Shown piece by piece: positions 47,464-55,550 of a stretch of 64,000 nt of DNA (position 1 is the stretch's first letter; each line of letters starts with the position of its first letter). A program made the translations under genes and the position numbers. The notes beneath the pieces were generated by a model. That model ran no database searches and was not told the origin of the DNA. It saw only the letters and a program-made list of their open reading frames with translations. The stretch comes from Flavobacteriales bacterium (lineage in GTDB: Bacteria > Bacteroidota > Bacteroidia > Flavobacteriales > Flavobacteriaceae), in NCBI GenBank assembly GCA_003331305.1, contig QOQB01000006.1, positions 48,754 to 112,753 of the forward strand. Reading direction: 5' to 3'.

Positions 47464-48765
47464 ATGGAACACGAGAAATTAGCCGTTGGATTAGACATTG
47501 GAACCACCAAAATAGTGGCTATGTTAGGCACAAAAAATGAGTACGGTAAGTTAGAAATTGTTGGTGTTGGAAAATCAAAAAGCCAAGGGGTTCACCGAGG
47601 CGTGGTGAATAACATCACACAAACTATCCAGTCTATTCAAGCTGCCACTCAAGAAGCCGAGGCAGTGTCAGGCAAGAAAATTGATAGTGTAGTTGTAGGT
47701 ATTGCAGGTCAGCATATTCGCAGCTTGCAGCACAGCGACTACATTACGCGTAGCAATCCAGATGCTGTAATCGATGAGGCAGATATTGAGCGTCTAAAAA
47801 ATCAGGTGTTTAAGTTGGTCATGCTTCCAGGAGAAGAAATTATTCACGTGCTTCCTCAAGAGTACAAAGTTGATGGGCAAGCGGAAATCAAAGAACCAAT
47901 TGGTATGTACGGCGGACGCTTGGAGGCAAACTTTCATGTAGTTGTTGGACAAGTTTCATCTATCCGTAACATTATGCGTTGTGTAAAATCTGCGGGATTG
48001 GATTTTGGAGGCATCACACTAGAGCCACTTGCTTCTGCAGACGCAGTTTTAAGCCAAGAAGAAAAAGAGGCGGGCGTGGCGTTAATCGATATTGGAGGTG
48101 GAACAACCGACTTAGCTATTTTCAAAGACGGTATTATTCGTCATACGGCTGTCATTCCTTTTGGAGGGAATGTGATAACTGAGGATATCAAAGAGGGTTG
48201 TTCTATCATTGAGAAGCAAGCAGAATTATTAAAAATCAAATTTGGGTCGGCATGGCCAGGTGAAAACAAAGACAACGAGATTGTTTCAATTCCCGGTCTT
48301 CGTGGACGTGACCCCAAAGAAATTACGTTGAAGAACTTATCGAAAATTATTCATGCACGTGTTCAAGAAATCATCGAGCAAGTATATGCTGAGATTAAAA
48401 ACTACGGACATGAAGAGCAGAAGAAAAAGCTTATCGCAGGTATTGTGCTCACAGGTGGTGGCAGTCAGTTAAAGCACCTCAAGCAATTGGTTGAGTACAT
48501 TACAGGTATGGACACAAGAATTGGATATCCAAACGAGCATCTTGCAGGAGACACAGACAAAACCATGACAAGCCCGCTTTATGCTACGGCTGTTGGTTTG
48601 GTGATGAATGCTGCAGCAAATCAATTACCACCCTTAGACGAAGCTGAAGAGCCAGTTGGAGAAGGTGAGACAGCAAAACCGTTGCCAGATAAACCTGTAA
48701 AACGCAGTTCAGTAATTGACCGATTTACAGAGAAATTAAAAACATTTTTAGAAAGCGCAGAATAA
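47464..48765 (+). CDS. ftsA: Cell division protein FtsA
   Basis: This protein of 433 residues is an actin-like ATPase that tethers FtsZ to the membrane. It shows AVGLDIGTTKIVAML, GVVNNITQTIQSIQAA (1C-type domain region), ALIDIGGGTTDLAIF and GIVLTGGGSQLKHL for ATP binding. The C-terminal tail (RFTEKLKTFLESAE) is an amphipathic membrane-targeting helix. The start at 47464 (MEHEKLAVGLDIG) matches homologues; the ATG at 47440 would add a few residues inside ftsQ. Confidence 0.95.
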   Translation: MEHEKLAVGLDIGTTKIVAMLGTKNEYGKLEIVGVGKSKSQGVHRGVVNNITQTIQSIQAATQEAEAVSGKKIDSVVVGIAGQHIRSLQHSDYITRSNPDAVIDEADIERLKNQVFKLVMLPGEEIIHVLPQEYKVDGQAEIKEPIGMYGGRLEANFHVVVGQVSSIRNIMRCVKSAGLDFGGITLEPLASADAVLSQEEKEAGVALIDIGGGTTDLAIFKDGIIRHTAVIPFGGNVITEDIKEGCSIIEKQAELLKIKFGSAWPGENKDNEIVSIPGLRGRDPKEITLKNLSKIIHARVQEIIEQVYAEIKNYGHEEQKKKLIAGIVLTGGGSQLKHLKQLVEYITGMDTRIGYPNEHLAGDTDKTMTSPLYATAVGLVMNAAANQLPPLDEAEEPVGEGETAKPLPDKPVKRSSVIDRFTEKLKTFLESAE

Positions 48766-48774
48766 AATTTTCCT

Positions 48775-50586
48775 ATGGATTCATTTGATAATATCACATT
48801 CGATTTACCGAAAAACAGGAGCAACGTCATCAAGGTTATTGGAGTTGGCGGCGGCGGTAGCAATGCCTTAAATTATATGTACCGTCAAGGTATTAACGGC
48901 GTGGACTTTGTGGTGTGTAACACCGACGCTCAAGCACTTGAAAACAGCCCTGTTCCAAACAAAATTCAGCTTGGCGTTTCGCTTACCGAAGGATTAGGCG
49001 CAGGGGCAGACCCAGAAGTTGGCGCGCAGTCTGCTATTGAAAATTTAGATCAAATTTCTGACGCCTTACACGTAAATACTAAAATGGTATTTATCACTGC
49101 TGGGATGGGCGGCGGAACGGGTACTGGAGCTGCACCCGTCATTGCAAAATTAGCTCAAGAACTCGGGATTTTAACTGTTGGAATTGTTACAATGCCTTTT
49201 CAGTTTGAGGGTAAAACCCGAAATGAACAGGCGCAGCAAGGTTTAAACAACTTACGTAAACACGTTGACTCGCTTATTGTTATCAACAACAATAAACTAC
49301 GAGAGGTATATGGCGATTTAGGCTTTAAGCAAGGGTTTGCAAAAGCAGACGAAGTATTGGCAAATGCGTCGCGCGGTATAGCAGAGGTTATCACAAATCA
49401 CTATACCCAAAACATTGACCTAAGAGACGCCAAGACCGTTTTGGCTAACAGCGGAACAGCGATAATGGGTTCTGGAACGGCATCTGGAAGCCAACGCGCA
49501 AACGAAGCTATAGTACAAGCTTTAGACTCTCCGTTATTGAACGACAATAAGATTTTGGGTGCTAAAAACGTACTATTGCTAATCGTTTCTGGCAGCGATG
49601 AAGTTACCATTGACGAGATTAGCGGGATCAATGAATTTATACAAAAAGAGGCAGGCAATAGCACCAATATTATCATGGGCATTGGCGAGGACGAAACTCT
49701 TGACAATGCCATTACAGTTACGATTATTGCAACGGGTTTTGCACCTGATATGCAGCAGGAAATTGTACACGCAGACCCACAAAAAATCATTCATTCTTTA
49801 GATGATGATCAAAAGGTTACGCACGATTTGTCTGTAGGTCAGATTCCACTTTTTGAACCCGAAGCTGTGTTGTCTTCAACTACTTCGGAAGAAAAAACAG
49901 AAAAAATGACTTATTTTGAAGGCTATGTGGCCACCACGGAAGTTTTACGCACATTAGATGTTACTTTTGAAGAAGTCAGTTCCTCTTTAGAAACTACAAA
50001 AACTACCGAAATGGGGTCGTTTAAAATTCACGACATTACACCATCTGTAGATGATATTGAAGTAGTAGATGCTGAGGTAGTTGTTCCCGAACCGCAGAAA
50101 AAATCGCCATTGGATACGCCTTTAACTGCACAACCACCACAATCAGAAGCACCAGCGGTATTGTTCCAATTGGATGATGATAGCCAACCAATAAATACAC
50201 AATCCAAAGAAGGTGAAGTTAAACGTTTCGTATTGGAAATGGAGGAAGAGCCTGACTCAACACCAGTAATGCATAAGACAGCTAAGGAAGAAAAGCCCAT
50301 TGAGGAAACACAAAAGATGTTTTCACCAATTGACGGCACTATTGAAGAAGGTTTATCCCGAAGAACAGAGGAGCGTAAAGAAAAGCTAAAGCAATTCAAT
50401 TATCGCTTTAATCAAAACACTAGAGTAGAGGATTTGGAACGCGAACCTGCTTACAAACGGCAAGAGATCGAACTAGACGAGCCAGACAACGGTGCGTCTG
50501 CATCACGAACAAGCCTGAGCACAGATAGCAAAGACGAGTTGCAATTCCGCACAAATAATTCTTTTTTACACGATAACGTTGACTGA
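48775..50586 (+). CDS. ftsZ: Cell division protein FtsZ
   Basis: This 603-residue tubulin homologue forms the division ring. The GTPase core (about 15-330) has IGVGGGGSNALNYM, the tubulin signature GMGGGTGTGAAPVIA, TMPFQFEGKTRNEQA and the T7 loop. The remaining 270 residues are an acidic, low-complexity tail, much longer than the about 65 residues in E. coli but normal in Bacteroidota. It ends with a segment rich in Asp and Ser rather than a clear canonical C-terminal peptide; a candidate sits near PAYKRQEIELDEP. Confidence 0.96.
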   Translation: MDSFDNITFDLPKNRSNVIKVIGVGGGGSNALNYMYRQGINGVDFVVCNTDAQALENSPVPNKIQLGVSLTEGLGAGADPEVGAQSAIENLDQISDALHVNTKMVFITAGMGGGTGTGAAPVIAKLAQELGILTVGIVTMPFQFEGKTRNEQAQQGLNNLRKHVDSLIVINNNKLREVYGDLGFKQGFAKADEVLANASRGIAEVITNHYTQNIDLRDAKTVLANSGTAIMGSGTASGSQRANEAIVQALDSPLLNDNKILGAKNVLLLIVSGSDEVTIDEISGINEFIQKEAGNSTNIIMGIGEDETLDNAITVTIIATGFAPDMQQEIVHADPQKIIHSLDDDQKVTHDLSVGQIPLFEPEAVLSSTTSEEKTEKMTYFEGYVATTEVLRTLDVTFEEVSSSLETTKTTEMGSFKIHDITPSVDDIEVVDAEVVVPEPQKKSPLDTPLTAQPPQSEAPAVLFQLDDDSQPINTQSKEGEVKRFVLEMEEEPDSTPVMHKTAKEEKPIEETQKMFSPIDGTIEEGLSRRTEERKEKLKQFNYRFNQNTRVEDLEREPAYKRQEIELDEPDNGASASRTSLSTDSKDELQFRTNNSFLHDNVD

Positions 50587-50587
50587 T

Positions 50588-51034
50588 ATGAGTTTACAAG
50601 AACAAGTTACCCAACAACTTAAAGCCGCCATGAAAGCCAAAGACAGCGTTGCGTTGGAATCGCTTCGTGCCATAAAATCTGCTATTTTATTGACACAAAC
50701 ACAAGCTGGTGCCAAAGACCTTACCACCGAAGATGAAATCAAGTTGGTTCAGAAATTGGTAAAACAACGAAAAGATAGCGCTGAGATTTTTCGTCAGCAA
50801 GGACGCGAAGATTTAGCTGAACCTGAGGAAGCACAAATTAGAATTATTGAACAGTTTTTGCCCGAGCAATTAGATAAAGCCGCCATTGCTAAAATCATTG
50901 AAGGTATTATTACTCAAACGAATGCCGAGGGGATGAAAGATATGGGTAAGGTTATGGGCATGGCATCCAAGGCTATGGCAGGTAAAGCGGATGGGAAAAC
51001 CATTTCGGCTATCGTACGTCAAAAATTGTCTTAA
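50588..51034 (+). CDS. GatB/YqeY domain protein
   Basis: This protein of 148 residues has the YqeY fold: a helical N-terminus (LQEQVTQQLKAAMKAKDSVA), LRAIKSAILL, VKQRKDSAEIFRQQGREDLAEPEEAQI, and the C-terminal tRNA-binding-like helix bundle (MGKVMGMASKAMAGKADGKTI). The family shares its tail with the GatB subunit of the amidotransferase; its own role is unclear. The ATG at 50588 lies one base after the ftsZ stop. It commonly follows ftsZ in flavobacteria. Confidence 0.9.
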   Translation: MSLQEQVTQQLKAAMKAKDSVALESLRAIKSAILLTQTQAGAKDLTTEDEIKLVQKLVKQRKDSAEIFRQQGREDLAEPEEAQIRIIEQFLPEQLDKAAIAKIIEGIITQTNAEGMKDMGKVMGMASKAMAGKADGKTISAIVRQKLS

Positions 51035-51058
51035 CACATTTTTAAAAGTGTATTTTTG
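51026..51058 (+). promoter_or_regulatory. Candidate tRNA-Arg promoter
   Basis: TATTTTTG at 51051-51058 fits the -7 consensus and TTG at 51026-51028 lies 22 bp upstream, within the end of the YqeY gene. Transcription would start a few bases before the tRNA 5' end at 51068. Confidence 0.5.
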
Positions 51059-51067
51059 CGAACCATT

Positions 51068-51141
51068 GGCCCAGTAGTTCAACTGGATAGAATATCAGAT
51101 TTCGGCTCTGAGGGTTGGGGGTTCGAATCCTCCCTGGGTCA
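51068..51141 (+). tRNA. tRNA-Arg (anticodon UCG)
   Basis: 74 bases fold into a cloverleaf. The acceptor stem GGCCCAG pairs with CTGGGTC (one G-T), discriminator A. The anticodon arm TCAGA/TCTGA encloses the loop TTTCGGC with anticodon TCG. The T arm has GGGGGTTCGAATCCTCC. No CCA is encoded. It reads CGA (and possibly CGG and CGN) arginine codons. A terminator follows 11 bases later. Confidence 0.93.
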
Positions 51142-51152
51142 CTTAAGAATAG

Positions 51153-51181
51153 AAAGTCTGCACAATATGCAGACTTTTTTG
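51153..51181 (+). terminator. Rho-independent terminator of tRNA-Arg
   Basis: AAAGTCTGCA (51153-51162) pairs perfectly with TGCAGACTTT (51168-51177) across a five-base loop, followed by more T. It ends the tRNA transcript. Confidence 0.85.
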
Positions 51182-51304
51182 TTTCTGATGGAAAATCAAA
51201 TTTATTTAGATTTTCAAGCAGAAATAAAACTAAAAATCTATGATTTTTGACTTTCTATTTAGACTACGGAGCTTTGTCAGGATCACGCAGTAATCTTCAA
51301 TAAT

Positions 51305-51334
51305 AAAACGCCAAGCTTGCTTGAGCGTTTTTTT
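51305..51334. terminator. Second terminator-like hairpin
   Basis: ACGC-CAAGC (51308-51316) pairs with GCTTG-A-GCGT (51319-51328) across TT with one bulged A, with a T-run after it and A-run before it. It has no intact gene directly upstream on the plus strand. It could serve the leftward sulfatase transcript or be a relic of a lost tRNA unit. Confidence 0.55.
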
Positions 51335-51335
51335 G

Positions 51336-51430
51336 TTTGGACTATTTTCAAAGCGGCTCTTTATAAGGTTGGTGTAGTAATCCACCCTGTTATCACTTCA
51401 AATAGAAAGTCTGTACGCTGTTCAGCCTTT
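51336..51430 (+). pseudogene. Degenerate copy of the tRNA-Arg 3' half and its terminator
   Basis: Four stretches appear in the same order as in the intact tRNA 270 bp upstream: CGGCTCT (anticodon arm), GGTTGG, AATCC-CCCTG (T arm), then TCACTT and AATAGAAAGTCTG (51401-51413, identical to 51148-51160) and a T-run. The acceptor 5' side and stem pairing are lost, so no cloverleaf forms. It looks like a decayed duplicate or integration relic. The region 51182-51438 otherwise holds only the hairpin at 51305. Confidence 0.5.
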
Positions 51431-51438
51431 TTTTATGT

Positions 51439-52950
51439 TCAATTGTTTTTCCTGAAGGGTATAGGCTTTGGCTCAAACCAAGGTTTTGTGTTTTTAATTT
51501 GGCGGCCTAAGCCAGAGGGATAGCGTTTCGCGTCTATAATTCGATGAGATAACATATTTTGGAGAGAATCGCGAATAGCAGCATAGGCTAGTTCATTCGT
51601 GACGTTGTTGAGTTCACTTTTATCAAATTTGTGGTCATAAAGTTCGTGCTGCATTGTGCCTTTATATTCCCATTGTGTAAACCTATAGCGCTTGGTTTTG
51701 ATTGAATAACCTTGAGCAAGACCATTAGATGTATTTACTTGAAGTTCCGTCAATGCACTTTCCCTAACAGCCTCACTGCTACCTTGCAAATAGGACTGAA
51801 GGCTTTTTCCAGAAATAAAGGCAGGGGTTTCCATTTGTAATAATTCCATCAATGTTGGAAAAATATCAACTAGCTCAACAGGGTCATCTATGCGTCGATT
51901 TGAGTTGTTCGCATCAGGCAACATAATAATAAGCGGAACACGTGTGGCATCGTTAAACAAGGTTTGCTTTTGCCAGTGTCCGTGTTCACCCAAATGATAG
52001 CCATGATCTGAAGTAAATACTACTATTGTGTTATTATCTAATCCTGTTTCTTCAAGCTTGTTGAGCACTCGTCCAATTTGCGCATCAACAAAACTGGTTG
52101 TTGCGTAATAGGCACGTTTAATATACTTCGCTTGTTCACTTTTGATATTAATCTGTTCTTTTTTCCTTCGAACTGAAATTGCAGCGGGTTTAGGAATGGT
52201 TTCGAGATATGCCTTATCACTTATGGGTACTGAAAAATCACTATCCTTATACAAATCAAAATAAGCCTTTGGTGCAACAAAAGGAACATGTGGTCGATAA
52301 AGACCATATGCCAAAAAGAAATTCTCTCCACTTGAAGCAAATTCATCCAAAAAACCCATAGTTTCAGTGGCACCTATGCCGTCTGTTTGTTCCTCGTCTG
52401 TTCCGTCAGCCTCAAGCCAACTCAGCGTACCGCCGTTCCAATCGTGCTTTAATGCATCAATCTTATGTTCTTCAAGCTTATCACGCCCATATGGATTAAC
52501 AGTCCGGTCCCAAGTATATGAATCATCGTGCCCTGCAGTGCCAATATCTCTTGGGTTGTGGTAGTGATAAACCTTACCTACTCGAACGGAATGATAATTT
52601 TCCTCTCTAAATTTTTGTCCCAGCGTCACGACATCAGGAATTGTTTGTCTAACATATAAACGAAGCTCTTTTGAATTTGTCTGATCGGGGTATAAACCTG
52701 TCATGATCGAAACTCGAGAAGGCCCACAAAGCGGATATTGAACATGCGCATTGGTAAACACCACCCCTTTTTCAGCAAGCTTGTCAATATTTGGTGTATG
52801 TACCAGCGGATCGCCATACGCACCAATCGCACAGTTTAAATCATCCGTGATGATAAACAATACATTCATTTTTTCAGGAGGATCAGAAGCGTCTATAAAT
52901 GCCGGATTAATTGACAGTAAAAAGGGTAAAATATATTTTAATAGATACAT
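51439..52950 (-). CDS. Secreted sulfatase, iduronate-2-sulfatase-like (family S1)
   Basis: This 503-residue protein has a signal peptide (LLKYILPFLLSINPAF) and a full sulfatase fold. Metal ligands lie in IITDDLNC. The formylglycine site is Cys 75 in LCGPSRVSIMTGLYPDQ. TSDHGYHLGEHGHWQKQTLF and VELVDIFPTLMELL are typical of the iduronate-2-sulfatase group. It should remove sulfate esters from a polysaccharide in the periplasm or outside. It is the last gene of a leftward run with two other sulfatases; 14 bp upstream is the frameshifted sorting-domain gene. Confidence 0.93.
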   Translation of the reverse strand: MYLLKYILPFLLSINPAFIDASDPPEKMNVLFIITDDLNCAIGAYGDPLVHTPNIDKLAEKGVVFTNAHVQYPLCGPSRVSIMTGLYPDQTNSKELRLYVRQTIPDVVTLGQKFREENYHSVRVGKVYHYHNPRDIGTAGHDDSYTWDRTVNPYGRDKLEEHKIDALKHDWNGGTLSWLEADGTDEEQTDGIGATETMGFLDEFASSGENFFLAYGLYRPHVPFVAPKAYFDLYKDSDFSVPISDKAYLETIPKPAAISVRRKKEQINIKSEQAKYIKRAYYATTSFVDAQIGRVLNKLEETGLDNNTIVVFTSDHGYHLGEHGHWQKQTLFNDATRVPLIIMLPDANNSNRRIDDPVELVDIFPTLMELLQMETPAFISGKSLQSYLQGSSEAVRESALTELQVNTSNGLAQGYSIKTKRYRFTQWEYKGTMQHELYDHKFDKSELNNVTNELAYAAIRDSLQNMLSHRIIDAKRYPSGLGRQIKNTKPWFEPKPIPFRKNN

Positions 52951-52964
52951 CTAAATTCTAGGTT

Positions 52965-53374
52965 TTAATTCTTTATAAACTTCGCATAATGACCATTTGC
53001 ATTTAGAAAATAAATACCTGGCTTAAGCGAGGACACATCAATCTTTTTGTTTGACATGTGTTTTCTAATAAGAGCTCCGCTAATATTGTAAATATAAACC
53101 ACTTCAATTGGCTCTTGGAAAATCAATTCAATATGGCGTGTAGCAGGATTTGGAGCTATTTGAAGTTTTGATTGTTGCTGAATTGTTGTACGGGAGTTAG
53201 CAAGTAGATTTGAGCTTCACCACTGCTAGAATCAGAAGTTTTTACAGCAGTAAAAACATGTGTCCATGTTGTATTTGTAGTCGTATCAAACAAAGGAGAA
53301 GTAGCAACAGTACTTTGCGCTGTTAAGGCAGAAGATATTGCTAATAAAAATAAAGTTGTGTATAGTTTAATCAT
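52965..53374 (-). pseudogene. Small type IX-sorted secreted protein, frameshifted
   Basis: The first frame (53374 leftward) starts MIKLYTTLFLLAISSALTAQ, a clear signal peptide, then SPLFDTTTNTTWTHVF and ends at a TAG near 53156 after NNQNFK. A second frame, open from about 53218 to the stop at 52965, reads KLQIAPNPATRHIELIF, VVYIYNISGALIRK, VSSLKPGIYFLNANGHYAKF: a type A C-terminal sorting domain of the type IX system (PNP, G-Y-F and final K-F motifs). One base gained or lost between 53165 and 53220 would join them into one about 135-residue protein. This could be a real mutation or a sequencing error. Confidence 0.75.
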
Positions 53375-53384
53375 AGTAAGTGTT

Positions 53385-53711
53385 TTAATTATTTCGTTTG
53401 TAAGCACCCCATTCAAGCATCTTATCCTCGCCAAGAGCTGCTTTTAATTTACCGTATAGCCTGTCGTATACTTTCTTAAGCTCTAGTCGTTTTGTTTCAG
53501 GATCGTCAGCATATGTGTTTCTAATGGCATTGACATCCTGAAAACGCTTTAGCTGAATATTATAAACCTTTGCACTTTCATCTTCGTTTAGTGATAGCAC
53601 TTCGGTCATTTTATTTGAAATTTCAGTCGCCCTTTCTGCAGCACTGCCTTGAGCCAATGCAGTCGTTGTAACAAATAATAAAATGAGAAGAAGTAAAAAA
53701 TTCTTAGACAT
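53385..53711 (-). CDS. Small secreted helical protein of unknown function
   Basis: This 108-residue protein begins with a signal peptide (FLLLLILLFVTTTALAQ). The mature 87 residues are predicted helical and charged, with EISNKMTEVLSLNEDESAKVY and LELKKVYDRLYGKLKAALGE. The pattern recalls the Spy/CpxP-like and DUF4168-like periplasmic proteins, but no family is firmly recognised. It sits 10 bp upstream of the frameshifted sorting-domain gene, so both were made with the downstream sulfatase. Function unknown; secretion is clear. Confidence 0.75.
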   Translation of the reverse strand: MSKNFLLLLILLFVTTTALAQGSAAERATEISNKMTEVLSLNEDESAKVYNIQLKRFQDVNAIRNTYADDPETKRLELKKVYDRLYGKLKAALGEDKMLEWGAYKRNN

Positions 53712-53852
53712 TGTGTGTAATTTGAAGTGAAATTACGCCTAAGGCTATTGAAGCTTATTTAAAATTCGCCCACTTAGTTAAAAAATTTAACCAAAATAGC
53801 TGTTTAGATAATTATTAGCCTTAATTATTAACAAATCATTAGAATACTCCTT

Positions 53853-55283
53853 TTAGTGGAAAGAGTTTATCTTTTCAAGTGATTTCGATTTCCAATGAAT
53901 ACCAGGCTGCCATTTCGGAGCTTTAACTTTGGTCAAATATGCTTCTAAAGTTGCTTCAAGTGTTTTTGTTTTTTCAATTAATACTTGCGATAAATCATTC
54001 TTTTCCCCATAATCGCTATTAAGTTCAAATAGCATTAGCTGATTGTTATCGTAAAATTTTATTAGTTTAAAATTATCTACAATAATGGCAGAATGGGCTC
54101 TTTTTAAGGCAATCCCATTTTCATAAGGTACATGAAAAACAATTGCGTCATTGTTGCGCTTTACTTTTCCTTTTCCATTTTTAAAAGCTACTTTTTTAAA
54201 ACTCCCTCCATCCAAATGATCGTATTGAGGTAATTTATTTCCAGCAATATCTATTATACTGGGTAAAAGGTCTGAAAATGAAATTGGCACTCTAGATTCA
54301 ATACCTGCTTTTATTTTCGGGCCAGCAATAATAAAGGGAACACGAATTCCACCTTCCATGGCATCCCATTTACCTCTACTCAACGGCGTATTAGAACCAT
54401 TTATATATCTCATTCTTGGAGGCATTATAGGCACTGCACCATTGTCAGAAGTGTAAATGATATAGGTTTCATTTTCAAGCCCCAAGGCTTTAATCTTGTC
54501 TAAAAGCAACCCCAATCCGGCATCTAAATCTTCTGTCATTGCGGCAAAGCCTGTATGATTTTGATATTTGCCTTTTGGTAATTCTTGGTATTTATCCAAC
54601 GTTGCCTCACGCATCATAATATCGGAATGAACAGCGTAATGAGAAATCTGTAAAAAAAACGGTGCTTTATTGTCTGCTTGCCTTTCAATAAAATCAATTG
54701 CACTGTTAGTGGTGCTAAATATCTTTTTAGGATCTTCACTGATATTATTACGCCATTGTTTCTTGTGGTTTTTATAATTAAACCCACCGTCTTTATTTCC
54801 TGTTATACCATCGCTTTCGTCATAACCTAAAACACTTGGGTTAACATCAATGCCCCATTTTCCAAAGTGCGCAGTTTTATAGTTTGGATTAATTTCCTTC
54901 AATAGTTTGGGAATCGTGAAAGGGGTTTTGTGATTAATGTGATTGGTGTTCATTCCCACACGAATCATCCTTAGGCGTGCTGGTGTTTGTCCTAATTGAA
55001 TGGCATAGCGTGATGGAGAACATACAGGCGCGCTGGCATAGGCAGAAGAAAAACGCATCCCATTGTTCGCGAGTTTTTCAAGATGTGGTGTTTGATGATA
55101 ATCGCTTTTAGAAAGGGGTTCTGTATCTAACATTTGCACTGAAGTACCATTCCATCCTTGGTCATCAACCAAAATCACAATAAAATTTGGCGAATTCGTA
55201 GTATTTGGCTCAGAAACTACTTCACGGGTATTAAGTTGTAAGAAAACACACAAGAACAAAAAAGCTTTAAATACAATACTCAT
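53853..55283 (-). CDS. Secreted sulfatase, arylsulfatase-like (family S1)
   Basis: This 476-residue protein has a signal peptide (VFKAFLFLCVFLQL) and the sulfatase fold: ILVDDQGWNGTS for metal, the formylglycine Cys 88 in CSPSRYAIQLGQ, HFGKWGIDVNPS, and TSDNGAVPIMPPR. The consensus after the CxPSR core normally ends in T-G; here it is QLG, so it may belong to a distinct subfamily, although the Cys and Arg needed for formylglycine formation remain. GGIRVPFIIAGP is the usual late block. It is separated by about 140 bp from the small protein gene. Confidence 0.9.
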   Translation of the reverse strand: MSIVFKAFLFLCVFLQLNTREVVSEPNTTNSPNFIVILVDDQGWNGTSVQMLDTEPLSKSDYHQTPHLEKLANNGMRFSSAYASAPVCSPSRYAIQLGQTPARLRMIRVGMNTNHINHKTPFTIPKLLKEINPNYKTAHFGKWGIDVNPSVLGYDESDGITGNKDGGFNYKNHKKQWRNNISEDPKKIFSTTNSAIDFIERQADNKAPFFLQISHYAVHSDIMMREATLDKYQELPKGKYQNHTGFAAMTEDLDAGLGLLLDKIKALGLENETYIIYTSDNGAVPIMPPRMRYINGSNTPLSRGKWDAMEGGIRVPFIIAGPKIKAGIESRVPISFSDLLPSIIDIAGNKLPQYDHLDGGSFKKVAFKNGKGKVKRNNDAIVFHVPYENGIALKRAHSAIIVDNFKLIKFYDNNQLMLFELNSDYGEKNDLSQVLIEKTKTLEATLEAYLTKVKAPKWQPGIHWKSKSLEKINSFH

Positions 55284-55343
55284 AAGAATTTTTTAATACT
55301 GTTTTTACTAGAGGTTACTATGGAAATGGGTCTTCACTGCTTT

Positions 55344-55466
55344 TTAGTTAATATTGGTGTTCGCATTTATCTCGTGTACTTTTTCGGTAGTCGTAAGATG
55401 CCTTAACAGTTGCTGCCCCAAAGCAAAAACAGGAAAAACGAAAAATAAAAACCGGAATAGTTTCAT
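55344..55466 (-). CDS. Possible 40-residue secreted peptide or gene remnant
   Basis: An ATG-started frame reads MKLFRFLFFVFPVFALGQQ, a textbook signal peptide with cleavage near LGQ, then 22 polar residues (LRHLTTTEKVHEINAN) and a stop. It lies in the 267-bp gap between the hybrid sensor and a sulfatase, on the same strand. It may be the head of a larger gene lost by deletion, or a true mini-protein. The rest of the gap shows nothing else. Confidence 0.4.
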   Translation of the reverse strand: MKLFRFLFFVFPVFALGQQLLRHLTTTEKVHEINANTNIN

Positions 55467-55550
55467 ATAATTTTCAATAAGAGGAATATTGATCTTCTGA
55501 TTGTTTAAATTTTATTCATTTATGTTGAATTTATATTCTATGCAGGAGGG

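Noticed and set aside
51056..51250. Plus-strand frame of 64 codons across the tRNA
   Set aside because: It runs through the tRNA-Arg gene and its terminator and is not protein-like.
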